Shown here: positions 22,284-35,460 of the stretch, in pieces | Layout of the letters: each line of letters opens with the position of its first letter | Numbering within the stretch: the first letter of the stretch is position 1 | Source of the DNA: Lepidurus packardi | Taxonomy: Eukaryota; Arthropoda; Branchiopoda; Notostraca; Triopsidae | Length of the DNA: 64,000 nt | Direction of reading: 5' to 3' | Assembly (NCBI GenBank): GCA_023053545.1 | Contig: JAKZAN010000006.1 | Span: 7,383,001 to 7,447,000, forward strand | The notes under the pieces: generated by a model | The model's database searches: none | The model's input: the letters and a program-made list of their open reading frames with translations, nothing else | Told to the model about the DNA's origin: nothing | Made by a program: the position numbers and the translations under genes

Positions 22284-24483
22284 AGTACGGCGTGTATGAA
22301 TCTTTTGGGGCTGGGGCGTTTTATCGCATTCGTATTAGGCAAAAGAATGCTGCTGTGTTGGGAGCAGTTAAGCGGTTACATATTGGAAGAGCTATAACGT
22401 CATTTATCAGGTGACATCACCCATAGCTCAACTTCCTGGAGGGCAGGTGAACCTTGAAAAACGCCTGTACCGTTACCATAAGAAGCATAAAAAATGAAGA
22501 AAAAAAATCAGAAATAATAAAAAAGAAAAGACACACGTTGAGAGATATCTGTGAGAGAGAACCCCAGGAGAAGTTAAGTGGACAAGTAAGCAAAGCACCT
22601 CGAGGGGCGTTTGGCACTTGGGCGGGTCCAAGCGGTGTTTGGTAAGAAATCGCCAAGTTCAATATTGACTCAGGAACAGCTCAAGTTTTACCCAAGTGTG
22701 AGAGACAGCAGAGATGGAGAAGTGAGAAGGAATTTTTGTCTATTTGGCAGATTAAAAAGAAAGAGGATTTGGGAGATTTAGGGGGTAAAAAGGGGTTATT
22801 GTTGATAAGTTGGCATATCCTTGATCCCCCGCAGTGTGGGAGTTGTGTTAAGCCATCATTCCATCTAGCGCGTAAAAAAAAAAAAAAAAAAAAAAAAAAA
22901 GGGTCCATGTATGACAAGCAGTGGCGCACTGATAGGTGCTGCTGATGCATATACAAGACAATTTACGAGTTAGCAAGGCCTTTTCATCTTTATGTGCCTT
23001 GACTGCCTGGGCTTTTTGGGTTGGGGCTTCTTCTCGTTTCGTTTCCCCAAAGCAAAAGCAAAGTAATCTTTTGGACATGATGGTCCGCCTTGTCGTGTTC
23101 TATGTCGTTCTCCAGCGACAAGTTTGGGGGATAGTTTCGTCTTTGCAGCCTTGCAGGCAATTTATGGAGGAAATCGAAGATGATTTGGATAAACGTGTCA
23201 CCGACATTTATAACCGAACCAGTCCCTTTATTTGCGTTTACAAGCCAGTTTGTCTTGTCCGTTTGTCCTTCTGCGTCGTTTTGAACGTTTCAAAATGTTT
23301 CCTGACAAAAGAATTTGGATGACTGAAGTTCTAGCCCTTGAAGTAAAAAATCTAAAAAAAAATAAATAAAAATAATTGGAAGAATGTCTAGTTAGGGACC
23401 AATACGAATGCGATGCATATACGGAGAACAGCTGTGGATCCGTTTCCTTTTTTTCAATTTTTTAAATCTTTTTTTTGAGGGGGTACTTTGTAAGAAGTCT
23501 TCCCGGCTGACTGGTCAATATTGACGCGTTCTGGGGACCTTCGCTTGCTCTTTTGCATTGAACGGGAAGAAATTAATGAGGAGGTTTGAAGCCCAGGTAG
23601 CTGTAGTGATTGCTAAGCGTAATCACCTTGAATTCCTCATTCCTTGCGAGCCAAATCTCACGAGCTTTGCAGTAACCGTGATGCATCAAGTTCTTTCAAA
23701 TTAAGAAGTCTTGCACTAATGACCATTTCCCTCTAAAATAAACAACAAATCCAATGCTAATAGGCCTGTTTTGTAAAAAAGTAAACACAAAAAATAGCAC
23801 TTTCCCAGTGTCATTTCTCAGGACGTTGCTAATGCGTCGTTTGCAAAATTTCCACGTTAAATCGCGATTAGGTAACCTTCAATGTTGGGTCCAGTCCGAA
23901 AAAGTTTTGTGTTTTCCTCTGTGTCCGTTTTCTCATGGAACGGGTGGTGTGCAAAAACCATGCCGCAGCACTTCTCTGGTTTGAAAGCCCAAGCGGTAGC
24001 CTTTTCATATCGCCTTCATCTTGGCTTGCAAATCACCAACTTGCATGTAGTCACCCGAGCAGCAGCCAGCAAAACGCATGGGACCCTTACCTTTTATCTG
24101 TTCCATACTTCTGTAATCTTTTCATGGACTAGGAACTATTGTCTCACAATTAATGACCATTCCGATGCCCATCATTCAGTGTCCCATGGAATGTTGGGAA
24201 CCCTAGCAGGGGGTTATACTATTGGGCTCATGGGTGTAAAAGTTCAGGGATTTTCCAAAGGTTTGGCGCAGTTTACATTCCCCCACTCCTCCTCCCCGCG
24301 AAACTCGTATCCTAATCTTTGGCATCATAAAAACCGCTCCGTCAATTCCTCGATTGACTAGTCGTCGCGATAGTCATAACTGACCAAGTGTTAAAGTAAA
24401 AACCCAGCTTTTATGCAGGATTGACTCATTTTTCTATTTTCTTCCATTTTTTCCGGAAAAATCCAAAATTATAGTCTTAATCT
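22284..24483. other. Intronic stretch with a 27-base poly(A) run
   Basis: An uninterrupted run of 27 A occupies 22874-22900. It could be the tail of a short retroposed sequence, but no tRNA-like or 7SL-like A/B boxes and no target duplication were found. A frame of 159 codons at 23882-24361 has no recognised domain. Nothing else is supported. Confidence 0.5.
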
Positions 24484-25260
24484 TAAGGCTCCCGTATACC
24501 TTAGCTTATTATGTGAAGCAGTCGCAGATGGCGCTGATGTTTGTTATTGTTTTGCAAAAGCCTTGCGTAAAAGAGTGAAAAAAGGAATAGATAGGTAATT
24601 GCCGCAAAATTTCTACGTTTGTTTGGCTTCTGGAAAGTACGGTTTCTCACCACATTTTGCTGTAGCAGCACAAGGTCCCAAATCAAGTCGACGATCATTC
24701 GGAACACATTTTTTTCGAAATCGCCTGGTCAGATTTAAAAGCAATCTAAAAATTTTTTTTTAGCAGCTAGTGTACAATCAAGGGGCACATTTATAGGAAA
24801 CGTATTTCACATAGTTACAAACTTCATTTAGACGTTACTAGTTTATTATTAATTGGAAAAGGGTAGATACAGAAAGTCAACAAAGAAATGGATAGCTAAT
24901 TTACCGCAAAGTTTCTACGTTTGTTTTTGCTGTAGCAGCACAAGGTCCCAAACCAAGTCGGAAAAAAAATTCTCGAAAACGGCTCGTCAGATTTGAAAGC
25001 AATCTAACAGAAGAATTTTCTTTTTTTTTAGCAGCTAGTACACAATCAAAAGACGTATTTATCGGCAACGTATTTCACATAGTTACAAACTTCATTTGCA
25101 CTTTACTAGTTTATTATTAATTGGGAAAAAAGTTAGATTGGTTGTGCACTCGCTGTTAGTGTGTTCAAGCGAGCTGTCGAAGTCTTTTTTCATGAAATGT
25201 GCTGGTTTTAATGAAAAATTGTTCCGAAATTTCCCGTGCTATAGACTGTCAAAGGCATTA
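24484..25260 (+). mobile_element. TA-flanked MITE, copy B (with duplicated core)
   Basis: The left end TA plus 'aggctcccgtatacctta' and the following 'cagtcgcagatggcgct' match copies A, C and D. The right end is degraded to 'aaaggcatta'. The core 'agctagtgtacaatcaa...acgtatttcacatagttacaaacttcatt' is present twice, at about 24762-24860 and 25032-25126, together with 'tttctacgtttgttt', which explains why this copy is 777 bp against about 525-550 bp for copies A and C. There is no coding capacity. Confidence 0.82.
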
Positions 25261-26880
25261 GCCAATAAAATAAATATATAAAAATAATACTAAAATACTA
25301 AAAAATCAGCTAGCAATAGACTTAAGCGAGACTTAAGTAGGGCATGTACACGTACATGTTCAAAACTATTAACACTTGATGGGTAAAAAGGAAATTTCAA
25401 TAAAAGTAGCCGTCAATAGGCGAGGCCTGCGATGGCATTAAGAAAGTAAGTAAGACAATAATAATAATAAAAATAAATATAATAGTAATGAGTCTAAGGC
25501 AATAAGGAAGAAAACTTAACAATCCTACTAATAAATAATAAAAAATAAAAAAATATCGAACATCTGTATCCGGTGGTAATGATATAGAACAAGGAAAATT
25601 TTGAATTTGGAGTTCACTGCAGGACACTTTTATCGATAAGCTTGAATTAAGTATGAATTGTGAGGTGGTAGACCACTTATCGATTTGGTATACTGCTGTG
25701 AGAGCGTTAGATTTGTGATTATTATCCTCCCACCCTCCTACGGATTAAGAGTTGAGAACTCCGCAACAAGTTTACGGTCGTGCATGGGAATGTTGCTGCT
25801 ATGGTGACGTTGGTTTGGTGTCTGCAGGGGTTTGTAACACCTCACGAGACACTTAGCGCTCATCAGTCATGTTCGTAATTGGGTGAGGAGCATTCCAAGT
25901 TACAGGCCGGACCTCCAGGAAACAACTTTTCGTCATCTAGACTCGAATCTTGGTCATTTTTTTCTTTAAAAAATTTCCTAAAAAATTTTCTTAAAAAAAT
26001 AAAACTTTTTTTTATATTCTTTCGAGGTGGTGGGTCCTCCAGACCTTTGGTTTAGTGACGAATTTACCAGTCAAGGGGGGAAATAAGGAAGCTTGATAAA
26101 TAGAGGCCTAATGAAGTGGTGATTGCCTCATTTATCACCCAATCTTTGGACTGCTTGGTTGGGTCTAATCTTAGGCGTAAGAAAAAGCGCAGCCATTAGT
26201 GTCGCTGACCCGTTTTCTAAGGTTTGGGACACGTTGTAAGAACCGTGTCTAACTCACCTTTAACATATGTTCGGATTTTATAAGCTTTGTTTTTTTGGTC
26301 CTTTATTTGTCCCCTTTTGGTTTCTGGGGAGAGTCAATTGAGATTGAGATTGACTTGGGGTGGAATTTCAGAATCAGCCCCTGTACCCCTCTTTCGTTAT
26401 CCCCTGCCCCAAACTACGATATGGGATCTACAAACCCGTGTGGCGGATGGGCTAACAAATGCAAATGACAGGCTGAGTATGGGAGAGACACCCGAGAAAA
26501 CTGTAAGTTTCCAAGCAAGAATGCCCCCCCCCCCTCTCGTGGGGGGATATGATAAGCTAAACTGATAAGGAAGTCACCGTCCTGGACCTTCTTTATACCT
26601 TTTATCGATGCCATCATTCTGGTTCCTAAAGCCAAAAAGGAGGACTTTTGGGGTGGAGAAGTTATAGACAAGTTCTTTGAGAAACATGAAACGGTTTGTT
26701 TGAGCCATACAAAGAGTCTTGTTGTTTCAACTTGTAAATCTCTTTCTTCTACTTGAAATGTTGAGAATGGTTGTAAAAGCAGAACCATCGCCGTTTGCAT
26801 TCCTTTTAGTTCTTTTCTTTTTCGAATGAAATTAATCTCAAATAATTACAATTCGTTTCCAAACTCTTTTCCAATTACAA
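25261..26880. other. Intronic stretch, AT-rich then mixed
   Basis: AT-rich DNA lies right after MITE copy B. Two TATCGAT-containing sites 'tttatcgataag' and 'cttatcgattt' lie about 45 bases apart near 25630-25685, and there is a C11 run at 26524-26534. No gene is recognised. Confidence 0.5.
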
Positions 26881-26889
26881 CTTCTCTAC

Positions 26890-27117
26890 TCTGTAAAAGG
26901 AGTAAGTCTCCGAAGCATTCAGTCGATGAGGTCTGAAAAGGTACGCAACTGATGATGTTAATCAATAGGTGTAGTTTGTGTGTAGAAATGTTTCAAATAG
27001 TTACAAAATCGTCTGCAAAAGTGTAAGTCTCCGAAGATTACAGTCGATGAGGATGAGGTTTGAAAAGGTACGATGATGATGGTATTCAATAGGTGTATTT
27101 TGTATGTAGACGAATAC
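26890..27117. repeat. Tandem duplication, period about 121 bp
   Basis: The words 'gtaagtctccgaag', 'cagtcgatgag', 'tgaaaaggtacg', 'caataggtgta' and 'tgtagac' or 'tgtagaa' occur in the same order twice, starting at 26902 and 27023. Small indels separate the copies. A GT-containing donor-like 'gtaagt' occurs in each copy, but no coding frame precedes it. Confidence 0.8.
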
Positions 27118-30100
27118 GCTGTGTTACCAAGGTCAACTTTTGTAAAGGGGCTGAGTTGTAATGAGCGTAATTGTAGCCTGTTCATTGTTGCTTTTCTGTG
27201 TGCTGCCAAACTTAATGGGCGTCTTTTGGAGAAGTTGTGATAGCGTTTTGTGTGAAGAGGGGCCTCTTCTTTTATCGGGACCTGAGTTTAATGGCGGCTA
27301 GAAAGTTGTGATACGGTTTCATCCGGGCGAATTTCGAATTTCTTGGAGCACAGTGCTGGAGTTTTCGAGCAGCTGGCAAACCTTGGTTGGGCGCGCAAAA
27401 CTTTTATGATCGCTCTAATTCCGAACTCAAGACTCTCATTTTTTGGGTGCTAGATCAAGGCTTCCCATCCCTGAAATGTCTCGTAAAGTACCGACAAGTC
27501 CTATTTCCTCAGCGGGACGTCCAGATCAAGTTCGTGAGTCGGGAGGGGGACCCGGGGGGTCCCATCCTCCCCCCCAACCCCCCAACTGGATCCTTCCAAG
27601 TTTTCCAAGTGTTCTAACGCCCTGGACCCAACACACTTCCGGTTATAATAGCGTCGATATCGAGGTGGGAACTGGGCTATTAAGTCCTTTTAATGACAGC
27701 AGACAGCGCACGATGTGGCCTGTGCAATTGTGCTATTGCTGTGATATAACTCTTATGATTAGACGCAATGCTGTGCGGCAGCTGCAATGCCATGATGATT
27801 AGCAATGGCGCGTTTTTCGTTAAAACAGCTTTATGACAAAAGACAAGCAACTCTGCCGGAAAATAAAAGAGAAAGAAAACTCCACCAAACCCCAAAAGCA
27901 ATAACATCGGGGACCCTCTTTACTGGGGACCCTCTTCCTTCTTTTCTTTTTCGATTTTTTTTGGAAAATGTATTTTGGTGGCTGGAAATAAACTCTATAA
28001 AAGAAAATGAAGAAAAAAAAGAGGAAACTGGGCCTTTATCTAAGCTTTCTAGCGCGGATTTATCTGTGTGTGATTTATGACAGGTTGAGTATTAAATTGG
28101 AGGTGGATTCGGGATTTTCCCTTCTTGTGTGCACCACTGCTGTATATTACAACGCTGGTACCCCTGCTCTGCTTGCTTTTCAGTGCGTCGGAGGGCTCAA
28201 TCCTTCTAATCCGGTTTGATTCAACTTGATACCCTCCCTAAGAAAGTCAGGGTGATTTGTGAATCCGTTTTCGGGAGAATAGAGACCCTTAAACTTTCCC
28301 AAGCATACTCCTGGCCAAAATTGAGAGCTTTAAAACGAAGCAACATTTCTTACTCTCAAGAGTCCCCCCTTCTCTTTCTTATAATAATGTGCTTTTAGCG
28401 GGCCCTCAGTGATGAAGAGTGCAATATCGGGAGACCGTCAAATTTTTAAACAGTTCCAACGATTCTAACCAATTCCCCCCGCGCCCTAAACTATGAAAAT
28501 CGTTCCTTAATATTAAACCTCCCGAGGAATAGCAGGCAATGGACGTTACACTATGGCTTCAAAGCTAATGATACATGGATGAATTCGGGGACTCGTAAAA
28601 AATGGTCGGTGGCTGACAAAAGAGACAATCTCATTCGCAGGAAATGTTTTCCTTGTATCCGCCGTTTGTATTTAACAATTGTGACATTGATAGGAAAAAA
28701 AAGAAAAAACTGTATTCATAGCTTCTTCCTTTAGCGTGTATAGCACCCTGTGGACACTTTCTTTTGTGAGCGATCCTTTTTTTCGGGGGAAAAAATGTTG
28801 GCAAGCTTTTTAACTCGTAAAAATACCAAAAAATATCTTCTCTTGCCAGGCTTGTATATGGTGTTATATGCAAACGTTTTCATCCGAAAGAAAGTGTGGG
28901 GACGGTGTGCTTACAGCCGCAGTTGCAATGTCTCGTTGCCGTCTCCCGCTGCTATGTCCTTGTCATAAAAGTGCCCAAGCAATAGGACTTTAATTAATGA
29001 TTGGTAGCTTAGGTCGCCAAGGAATAGAGCCTGGACTCCTCTCCTCCAACTAAAGGAAAGAATACGAAAAAAGAAGATTATAGCAATGATTTCTTAGCTT
29101 GTCTACTTCGTCATTTGTACGGCTCAAACTGACAACTACTCGGGCCTCTCCAAAAAATTCCACCTAGCCCCATTTATACTGTATTACTTGGTCCCAGTGT
29201 CCTTTCCTTACTTACATAGACAACGCACCCCAAGTAGCAATACACCAGGAGGACAATTTATCTTTCTATTTCATTTATTTTTATTTATATTTTGGCTAGT
29301 TTGTTAAAACATACCGATGTCAAGACATGTACAGGAGTCTTTGCCGATAGCGGAGCCATAGAGCCTTCAAATCCAAGTCGCTTAGAACATTTGGCAGTTA
29401 GCTCTCTCAGTGTTTGTCGCTATGTTGCAGCTTCCAAGACAGGAAGAGAGGACAAGAAATGATGAATGCGAGGACCCAGAAATCGGCTTGGCGGTAGCTG
29501 TATCGTAAGTCAGCGCGATGGCACAAAGAGGGGCTTTTATGCAAATGAGAAGATGCTGCTGGTGCCTGCATCTCCGCGAGACGGGGTGTATGGTAATGTG
29601 CTGTTTGGTGGGTCCCGACCCGGTAAAGGCAATCAAGTTACCTTTTAGCACCACAAGTTGGTAGTGATGTCAAAGGGCAGCTGGTAATTGTACGCTGCAT
29701 ACTTTTTTTTTGGTGGCAGGGGGGTTGCTGCGTCATTGAAGAGGGTGATTAGGGAACTTTTATCTAGGAAACCCATGGAAGCGTAATTCAGTCAGTTTAG
29801 GGAATAATAGATTGTTGTCGTGACCGTTTTTTCTACATTTTTAGAACAATTTAGAAGTTTGGCAGGGACTTCATACAAGGGGGTTTTCACTTCTCTTGAC
29901 GTCAGCTGTATTGTCTGTGTTGGGGCAGGAAATAGAAAATCGGTACAAAAGTACTGGATATGCGCGCTCGCCTGCTCGGACTTGAGTAAATACGGTATTG
30001 AAAGGAAAAGGGGGACATTGCCCATAAAAAGGTATTGTTCGTTGGGGGTGACCAAAATTGTGTTGTACGGTATTATCCCGCACAATTTTTCCCATTAGCC

Positions 30101-33100
30101 ATGCTGACTAGGCTGTCTTGTCAACTGTCGTTAGCTCGGGCTCGGCATCGGAAAAGGACATGCTGCGTTGAAATTGAATAAAATAAAAAAAAAATAGAAA
30201 GAATTAGAAAAAAACTAAATCCAGAAGCTTGGAACTCGGCAGACGGAACCGAGCCTGCAAAGAATTCAGGAGGGGGGGTGTACAAAATAGGTGGCAAAAG
30301 GTTTTTGGGTGTTACCAAAAGGGGCCTGTAGAAGAGCTAATGATGATTTCAAAATTTGTCGTCATCAAAGCTGATAGTGGTTGACAAGTCATGGTGGCGA
30401 TCATCAATCTGTATTGACTGCATGACTGGCTACTTATATCTATATGTGCCTGCTGGAATTAAGGAAAATCCTTTCCTTTTTACCGCCCTTGTTGCCCACG
30501 ACAGTTTGAAGAGATAATACGATAACGCTTCACGAAGCTTTCAATTCCTGCTGGCTTTAAAGAGCAGTACCTACCTTAGCACATGAACTTGCAGTGATAA
30601 TTCCAATCATTTTTTTTATATATATTTATACATTTCATTCGGGAGCCTTTAGTATGCTGGCTTGGTTCCCCCCCCCCCACTTCTTCTCTCTCAAATTGAA
30701 CAAGTAAAGATGACGAAGCATTCTTTCACAAGATTTTCAATGTTCCTTAAGGTTTTTCTTTGGAAGATGGGACTTTCCCAAATGCCAATACAAGCAATAC
30801 GGCACACACCCATCTACACTTGACAAGAAAAGCATAACATAAGTCAGCCGCAGTGAGAATAGAAGGAAATATGTATTTATTCTTTTTTCTTTTCGCACAA
30901 AAATCTTTTATGAAAGTTTTTTTTTATTTATTTCTTATTGGGGGGGTTTCATGAATACGTTACTTGAACATAAGGAGTCACGTTTTCCTTCTCCAACAGA
31001 GTGATTAAGCGTTGATGAGAAGGCGTGATTAAGGACTTGCATTACAACGTGTATTGCACTATACTGTCCTTTTCACAATTTTCACCTTAAAGAGTCCTAT
31101 ATTTGCATTTGAACCGATGTTTGTTTTTAAAACACTAAAAGCGTCAACGTGCAGGTACAAGGGCCCAGGCTCTTTATTATAGATAGACAGAGATACTGCA
31201 CGCTAAAGGAAGGTCTTTTGATGTGCCTGGAACGTTAAAAAAGCATTGGCAGAGGTTAGCAACGTAGTTAAAAGCGTTTGCCAAACCACATAACTTGTGC
31301 CTCGGAAGTGTCCACTATATTTCGTTCGTAATGGGCATTTGGGAAGGTTTTGTGAGTCTCGCGCGTCCGATTTTTCTGTTTTTCTGTACTGTTAATTTCA
31401 TTTCCTAAAGAAATGGACGTGTTGTTAAAAAAACTGTCTGCTTGCTTTGGCTCACATGGTAACGTGAGGGTTTGTTCAGTATTGGGGAGTCGTCAAACGG
31501 TTTGTGGGCTAAAGAAACCTCACCTGTGATCTTAAAGCTCCTCACTGAGCCCATTTCTTGAGGTTTCTTCAGGCTTTAAAGCTTGCTGGAGTCCTGGGTG
31601 GGGTTCAGAAAGCTCAGCATTGCGTTTTTGGTTATAAATGGCTGACACGTGAACGGCCATTAGCTACCTTCTTGTCCTCGTTGGCATTTAAACATGTGTC
31701 TGTTGTCAAGCGCTTTGGAAACGCCATTGAAATTCCAGCGATCTCCAGTATTGAATCTTTTTTATTTACTTTTTTTTTTATTATTATTTCCGAGAACCGA
31801 CCAGGCCCATATACCGATGGAATGTAGTGACATTAATAGGAAAGACCAATTCGTACTCATGCGTAAGTCATTAAATCTTCGTGTTGGCTCCTCTGCACCA
31901 GCAATGCTTCCCTTTGGCTCGCTGGCTTGCCTTCTGTGGGCCCAGCGAACATTTCATACGGGTTGTGTCACTTTTCAAAGGGTAGACGTATAGCAGCATC
32001 CATTTAGGTTTCCGCGCTTGTGGTCCTTTTTGGTGGTTAGCTGCATGTCTGCTCGTGAATGTGATGAATGAGACCACAATCAAGGAAATAAGGTGGGATG
32101 CCTGAAAAAGTGAAAACATTGGCTTGGCTATACTTTTTCCTCTTTCACGGTCTCGGCTAGTTAACTTTTCAAGCCCTTATTAGCCTGCAGAAAAAACGCA
32201 TAAACGTCAATTTAAAAAAAATGACCGGCTGATTGGTGGCAAATTAAGGCTGCTTACCGTGATACATAGAATGTGCCTGACCACGGAAATCTTCGCCACA
32301 CATGCACGTAGAGATCATTGGGAGCATTTATGACATGATTTACATAATTTTTTACGTTTACGTTTTCGATTCCAAGGTCGTAAGCATCTTGAAAACCTTC
32401 AAGTAAGTTTCATGGCGTTGCTTTTGAGTCGGTTGTTGTTCTTTTGTGGGTGGCCAGGCGAAAGGGGAGGGTCAAATCGTATGCAAATGATGTGGCTTTT
32501 GTTTGAATGAGAGGAAAAGAAACCCGAGTATTAAGAGGAGGATCCGTGCAAACAGATACCACCACTGTTTTCTTTTAACCTTTTCTTGAGGGATTTTTTT
32601 TTTTTTTTTGGGGGGGGGGGATTTGTAGCCCTGATGTTTAAGACCTATATTATGTGAATGCATGTTGTATTATGTATAATATATAATACATAAAACCTTT
32701 GTTTTTGTGATTAAGAGATAGAAAGCGAATTGAAGGTTTTGGTTCAAACTGTTTCAAAATACTGTGTGTCTTTTTCTTTTGGCGTCCGAGCTGTATATTT
32801 AAACATTCTGCAATTCATTTTTTTCATTTTTTTTATTTTTTAAAATTGTTATTCGAGCAATTGAGAACCTCCCGAATATAGTTGATGGGGCGAGGGGGGC
32901 AGAACTGGAAATGAAAGACAGTTTTGTATTGTAGTGGACCTTTTTACGCATTAATAGGTAGTTGGCTAAGAGTTTCGATGACCGAGCATTGAGAAGGCGT
33001 TCATAAATTGAGCCAAGGGGTGGAAGCTTCAGGTGGAAGAGCAGAGTCGAGTAAAAAAAGGAGCATTTGGATGTTGTTACGTTGGAGCTTTTTCTGGGGG

Positions 33101-34297
33101 GGAGGGGGGCGCTTGGCCGGCGTTCCGGGATTATGGGATGGTAGAGGGCCACTCGCGGAGAAGTTGTTTTCTTTGTGTATTCTTAGGCAGACACTCGTTT
33201 GCATATCGCAGGCTAATTACCGGCAATTATACCTGCTTCATGGACAATAATTACACGGGCCCATGTCTTGTCTGTTACTTTGATTTGTGAACCAACTTGT
33301 TCGCCTGGCTTTATCTTGCCCAAGAAACGGGGAAGATGCTGTTTAACAAAAAAAGAAAGAAAAAAGAAAGAAACTGGTGAACTCCAAGACGTTATGGAAT
33401 ATAGTTTTTCTCCTTTCCCATCTATAATATTGCTTTAGTTCACGACAAGAAGCCAAAACCAACATAAAAAATTCAGAAAAAAGAAAAGATACAGTAAAAA
33501 AAAAGAAAGAAAAGAACAGGCGAAACTAGTAAAAGGATTGTACGATAGGTTTTGATTTTTATGATTTCGCCCTCCCCGTGCACGCTCTCCACTTACCTTC
33601 TCGAACTCCGGACGGCACTCATAGTTAGACATATAGATATATATATAAAGCGTCCGAAAGAGCGTAGTCAGAGAACTTTTATAGATATGCAAGAACAGCA
33701 CGCGCATTGGAAGGAACATAAATTATTAACACCGAATAAAGCCAAAAAGGCGCGTCCTCCGCAAACGTATAACTATATACAGCCATAAGGTTATCTGTGG
33801 GCCGTGGTGGAGCGAAAGCATTCCAGAGAAAGAAAAAGAAAAACGGCGAGCAACAGCAGGCACATACTGGCAAGCAGTATATTGCATCAAAAGCAGCCTT
33901 GACATGACCATAGTTGCAATGAAAATCTCCTCAATAAATCAGAAAGCGTGAATATCTATCGCCTCCTGCGGGGTCCCTTGGTAGTGTGTATAAAAAGGGG
34001 GGTGGCTCTAAGGTTCCAGCTAGAAAAAATATCCAGCTCTTTTCAGTACGAGCTTGTTTCCAAAGTAGTGTACCAGAAACGCTACATGGCCATCATAATG
34101 ACCCGAATCCGTGCAGCAGACAAATAAACGAAAGGTTCCAAAAAGGAAAACTCAAAAGATCCGTAATGATAATCCTTTATCTCTGTAAGCTATATAGCCT
34201 GAAGGCCTACTTCCCTCTCTCTGGGCGTGCATTCTCGTTCTCTCCCAAATGCATTATTTTTGATTTTGTGTTGTTATCTCGGTGCCCGAGCGATGGA
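27118..34297. other. Long intronic stretch, nothing recognised
   Basis: About 7.2 kb without a gene, transposon end or clear dispersed repeat. It contains homopolymer runs, namely C11 at 30668-30678 and an abrupt T16/G11 junction at 32594-32620, plus TTA/TAAT-rich patches. Open frames (27443-27802, 32799-33152 minus and others) have no recognisable translations. Confidence 0.5.
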
Positions 34298-34324
34298 CGA
34301 TGATGATGATGATGGTGATGATGG
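34298..34324. repeat. GAT triplet microsatellite
   Basis: Runs of 'gatgatgatgatgatg' with one 'ggt' interruption. It would encode His-rich peptide on the minus strand, but no real gene frame is present. Confidence 0.9.
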
Positions 34325-34798
34325 AGGGGGAGACCATACTTTAAGGGTTTTGATGGGTTGTCTTTGAAAAGGTGTAACCACACTACAGGGTTATTCGTTT
34401 GGCAGGGTCGTTCGCTTTTCATTGCGAAAAAAAGAAAAAAAAGAGAACATATTATTCCAAAGAGGTAACCGTAGGCTGCTCAATATGCAATATGCCTCTG
34501 TCCGGCGTCTGTCTGGATTCAGCACGCTATCATTAGCCAGTCGTTAGCTCAGACAGGAACGACTATAACGACCCCAAGAATTTCTTTGCTAACCGTGCCC
34601 AGGACCACCGGCTCAAATATTAGACAATAGTGGTGTCTTTCGCCTTGCCATATGCAACTTCAATAAAAACGCGAGTTACTACTTCGCTATTCGACTTGAA
34701 TTCTATAGATAAATGAAACGTTGTCTAGGATTCGCTTTTCCGATGGAGGGGTGAGTGGGTTTGCGTTTGATTAGCCATGCCCATTCATTCCAACCTGG

Positions 34799-35460
34799 AT
34801 GTTTCGAATGTTTCGATGTGCTTCGGAGATTGTAAGCTTATTTCACATATTGTACAACAATGAAGTTTGCCGAGTATTTTATAAACGAATTTTTTGTACT
34901 GCTCAGCGAGACCACTTAAATCCATAAAAAAGGGAATGCGTCTACGCATGTATCCGAACATAGGCCATCCATACACATGCACGCAATACAACAAAAGTAT
35001 TAACAACGACCAAATAAGACTGTCAATACCCGACCCTTTTCGGATAAAATCGTTTGGGGAGAAGGAAGTTTCGAATGTGCTTCGAAGGTTGTAAGCTTAT
35101 TTCACATATTTCCACAACAATGAAGTTTTTCGAGTATTTTATAACAGGATATTTTGTACTGCTCCGCGGGACTATTTAAGCTCACAAAAAAGGGAATGCG
35201 TCTATTCATCTGTCCAAACATAGTCCATCCGGACACACACACGCAATACAACATAAGTATTGACAACGACCAAATAAGACAGTCAGTACTCGACTATTTC
35301 CTAAGATTCGGATGAAAAGCGTTTGGTTAAGTATTCATCTTCCCAAACGTAGTCCATCCATGCACATACACGCAATACAACAGAAGCATTGACAAGGACC
35401 AAATGAGACTGTCAATACTCGACCCTATACTAATTTTCGTATAAAAGGGTTTAGGAGACG
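34799..35460. repeat. Tandem repeat, period about 260 bp, about 2.5 copies
   Basis: Unit 1 starts near 34799 and unit 2 near 35068. Both contain 'gtaagcttatttcacat' (34832 and 35091), 'gagtattttata', 'gggaatgcgtct', 'ccatcc' (34965 and 35225), 'acgcaatacaac' and 'gaccaaataagac'. A third partial unit from about 35329 carries only the second half ('agtccatcca', 'acgcaatacaacag', 'gaccaaatgagac'). Divergence is moderate and there is no open frame, so this is local satellite-like amplification inside the intron. Confidence 0.88.

Noticed and set aside
22800-22920. Poly(A)27 at 22874-22900 as the tail of a SINE or processed pseudogene
   Set aside because: No A/B box, no recognisable mRNA-like sequence upstream, and no clear flanking target duplication.
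23882-24361. 159-codon plus-strand frame
   Set aside because: No recognised family and no supporting splice sites; treated as chance.
25625-25690. Paired ATCGAT sites as a CUX autoregulatory module (ATCGAT is a known Cut/CUX core)
   Set aside because: ATCGAT occurs in the window at or below the rate expected from base composition; two sites 45 bp apart are not enough.
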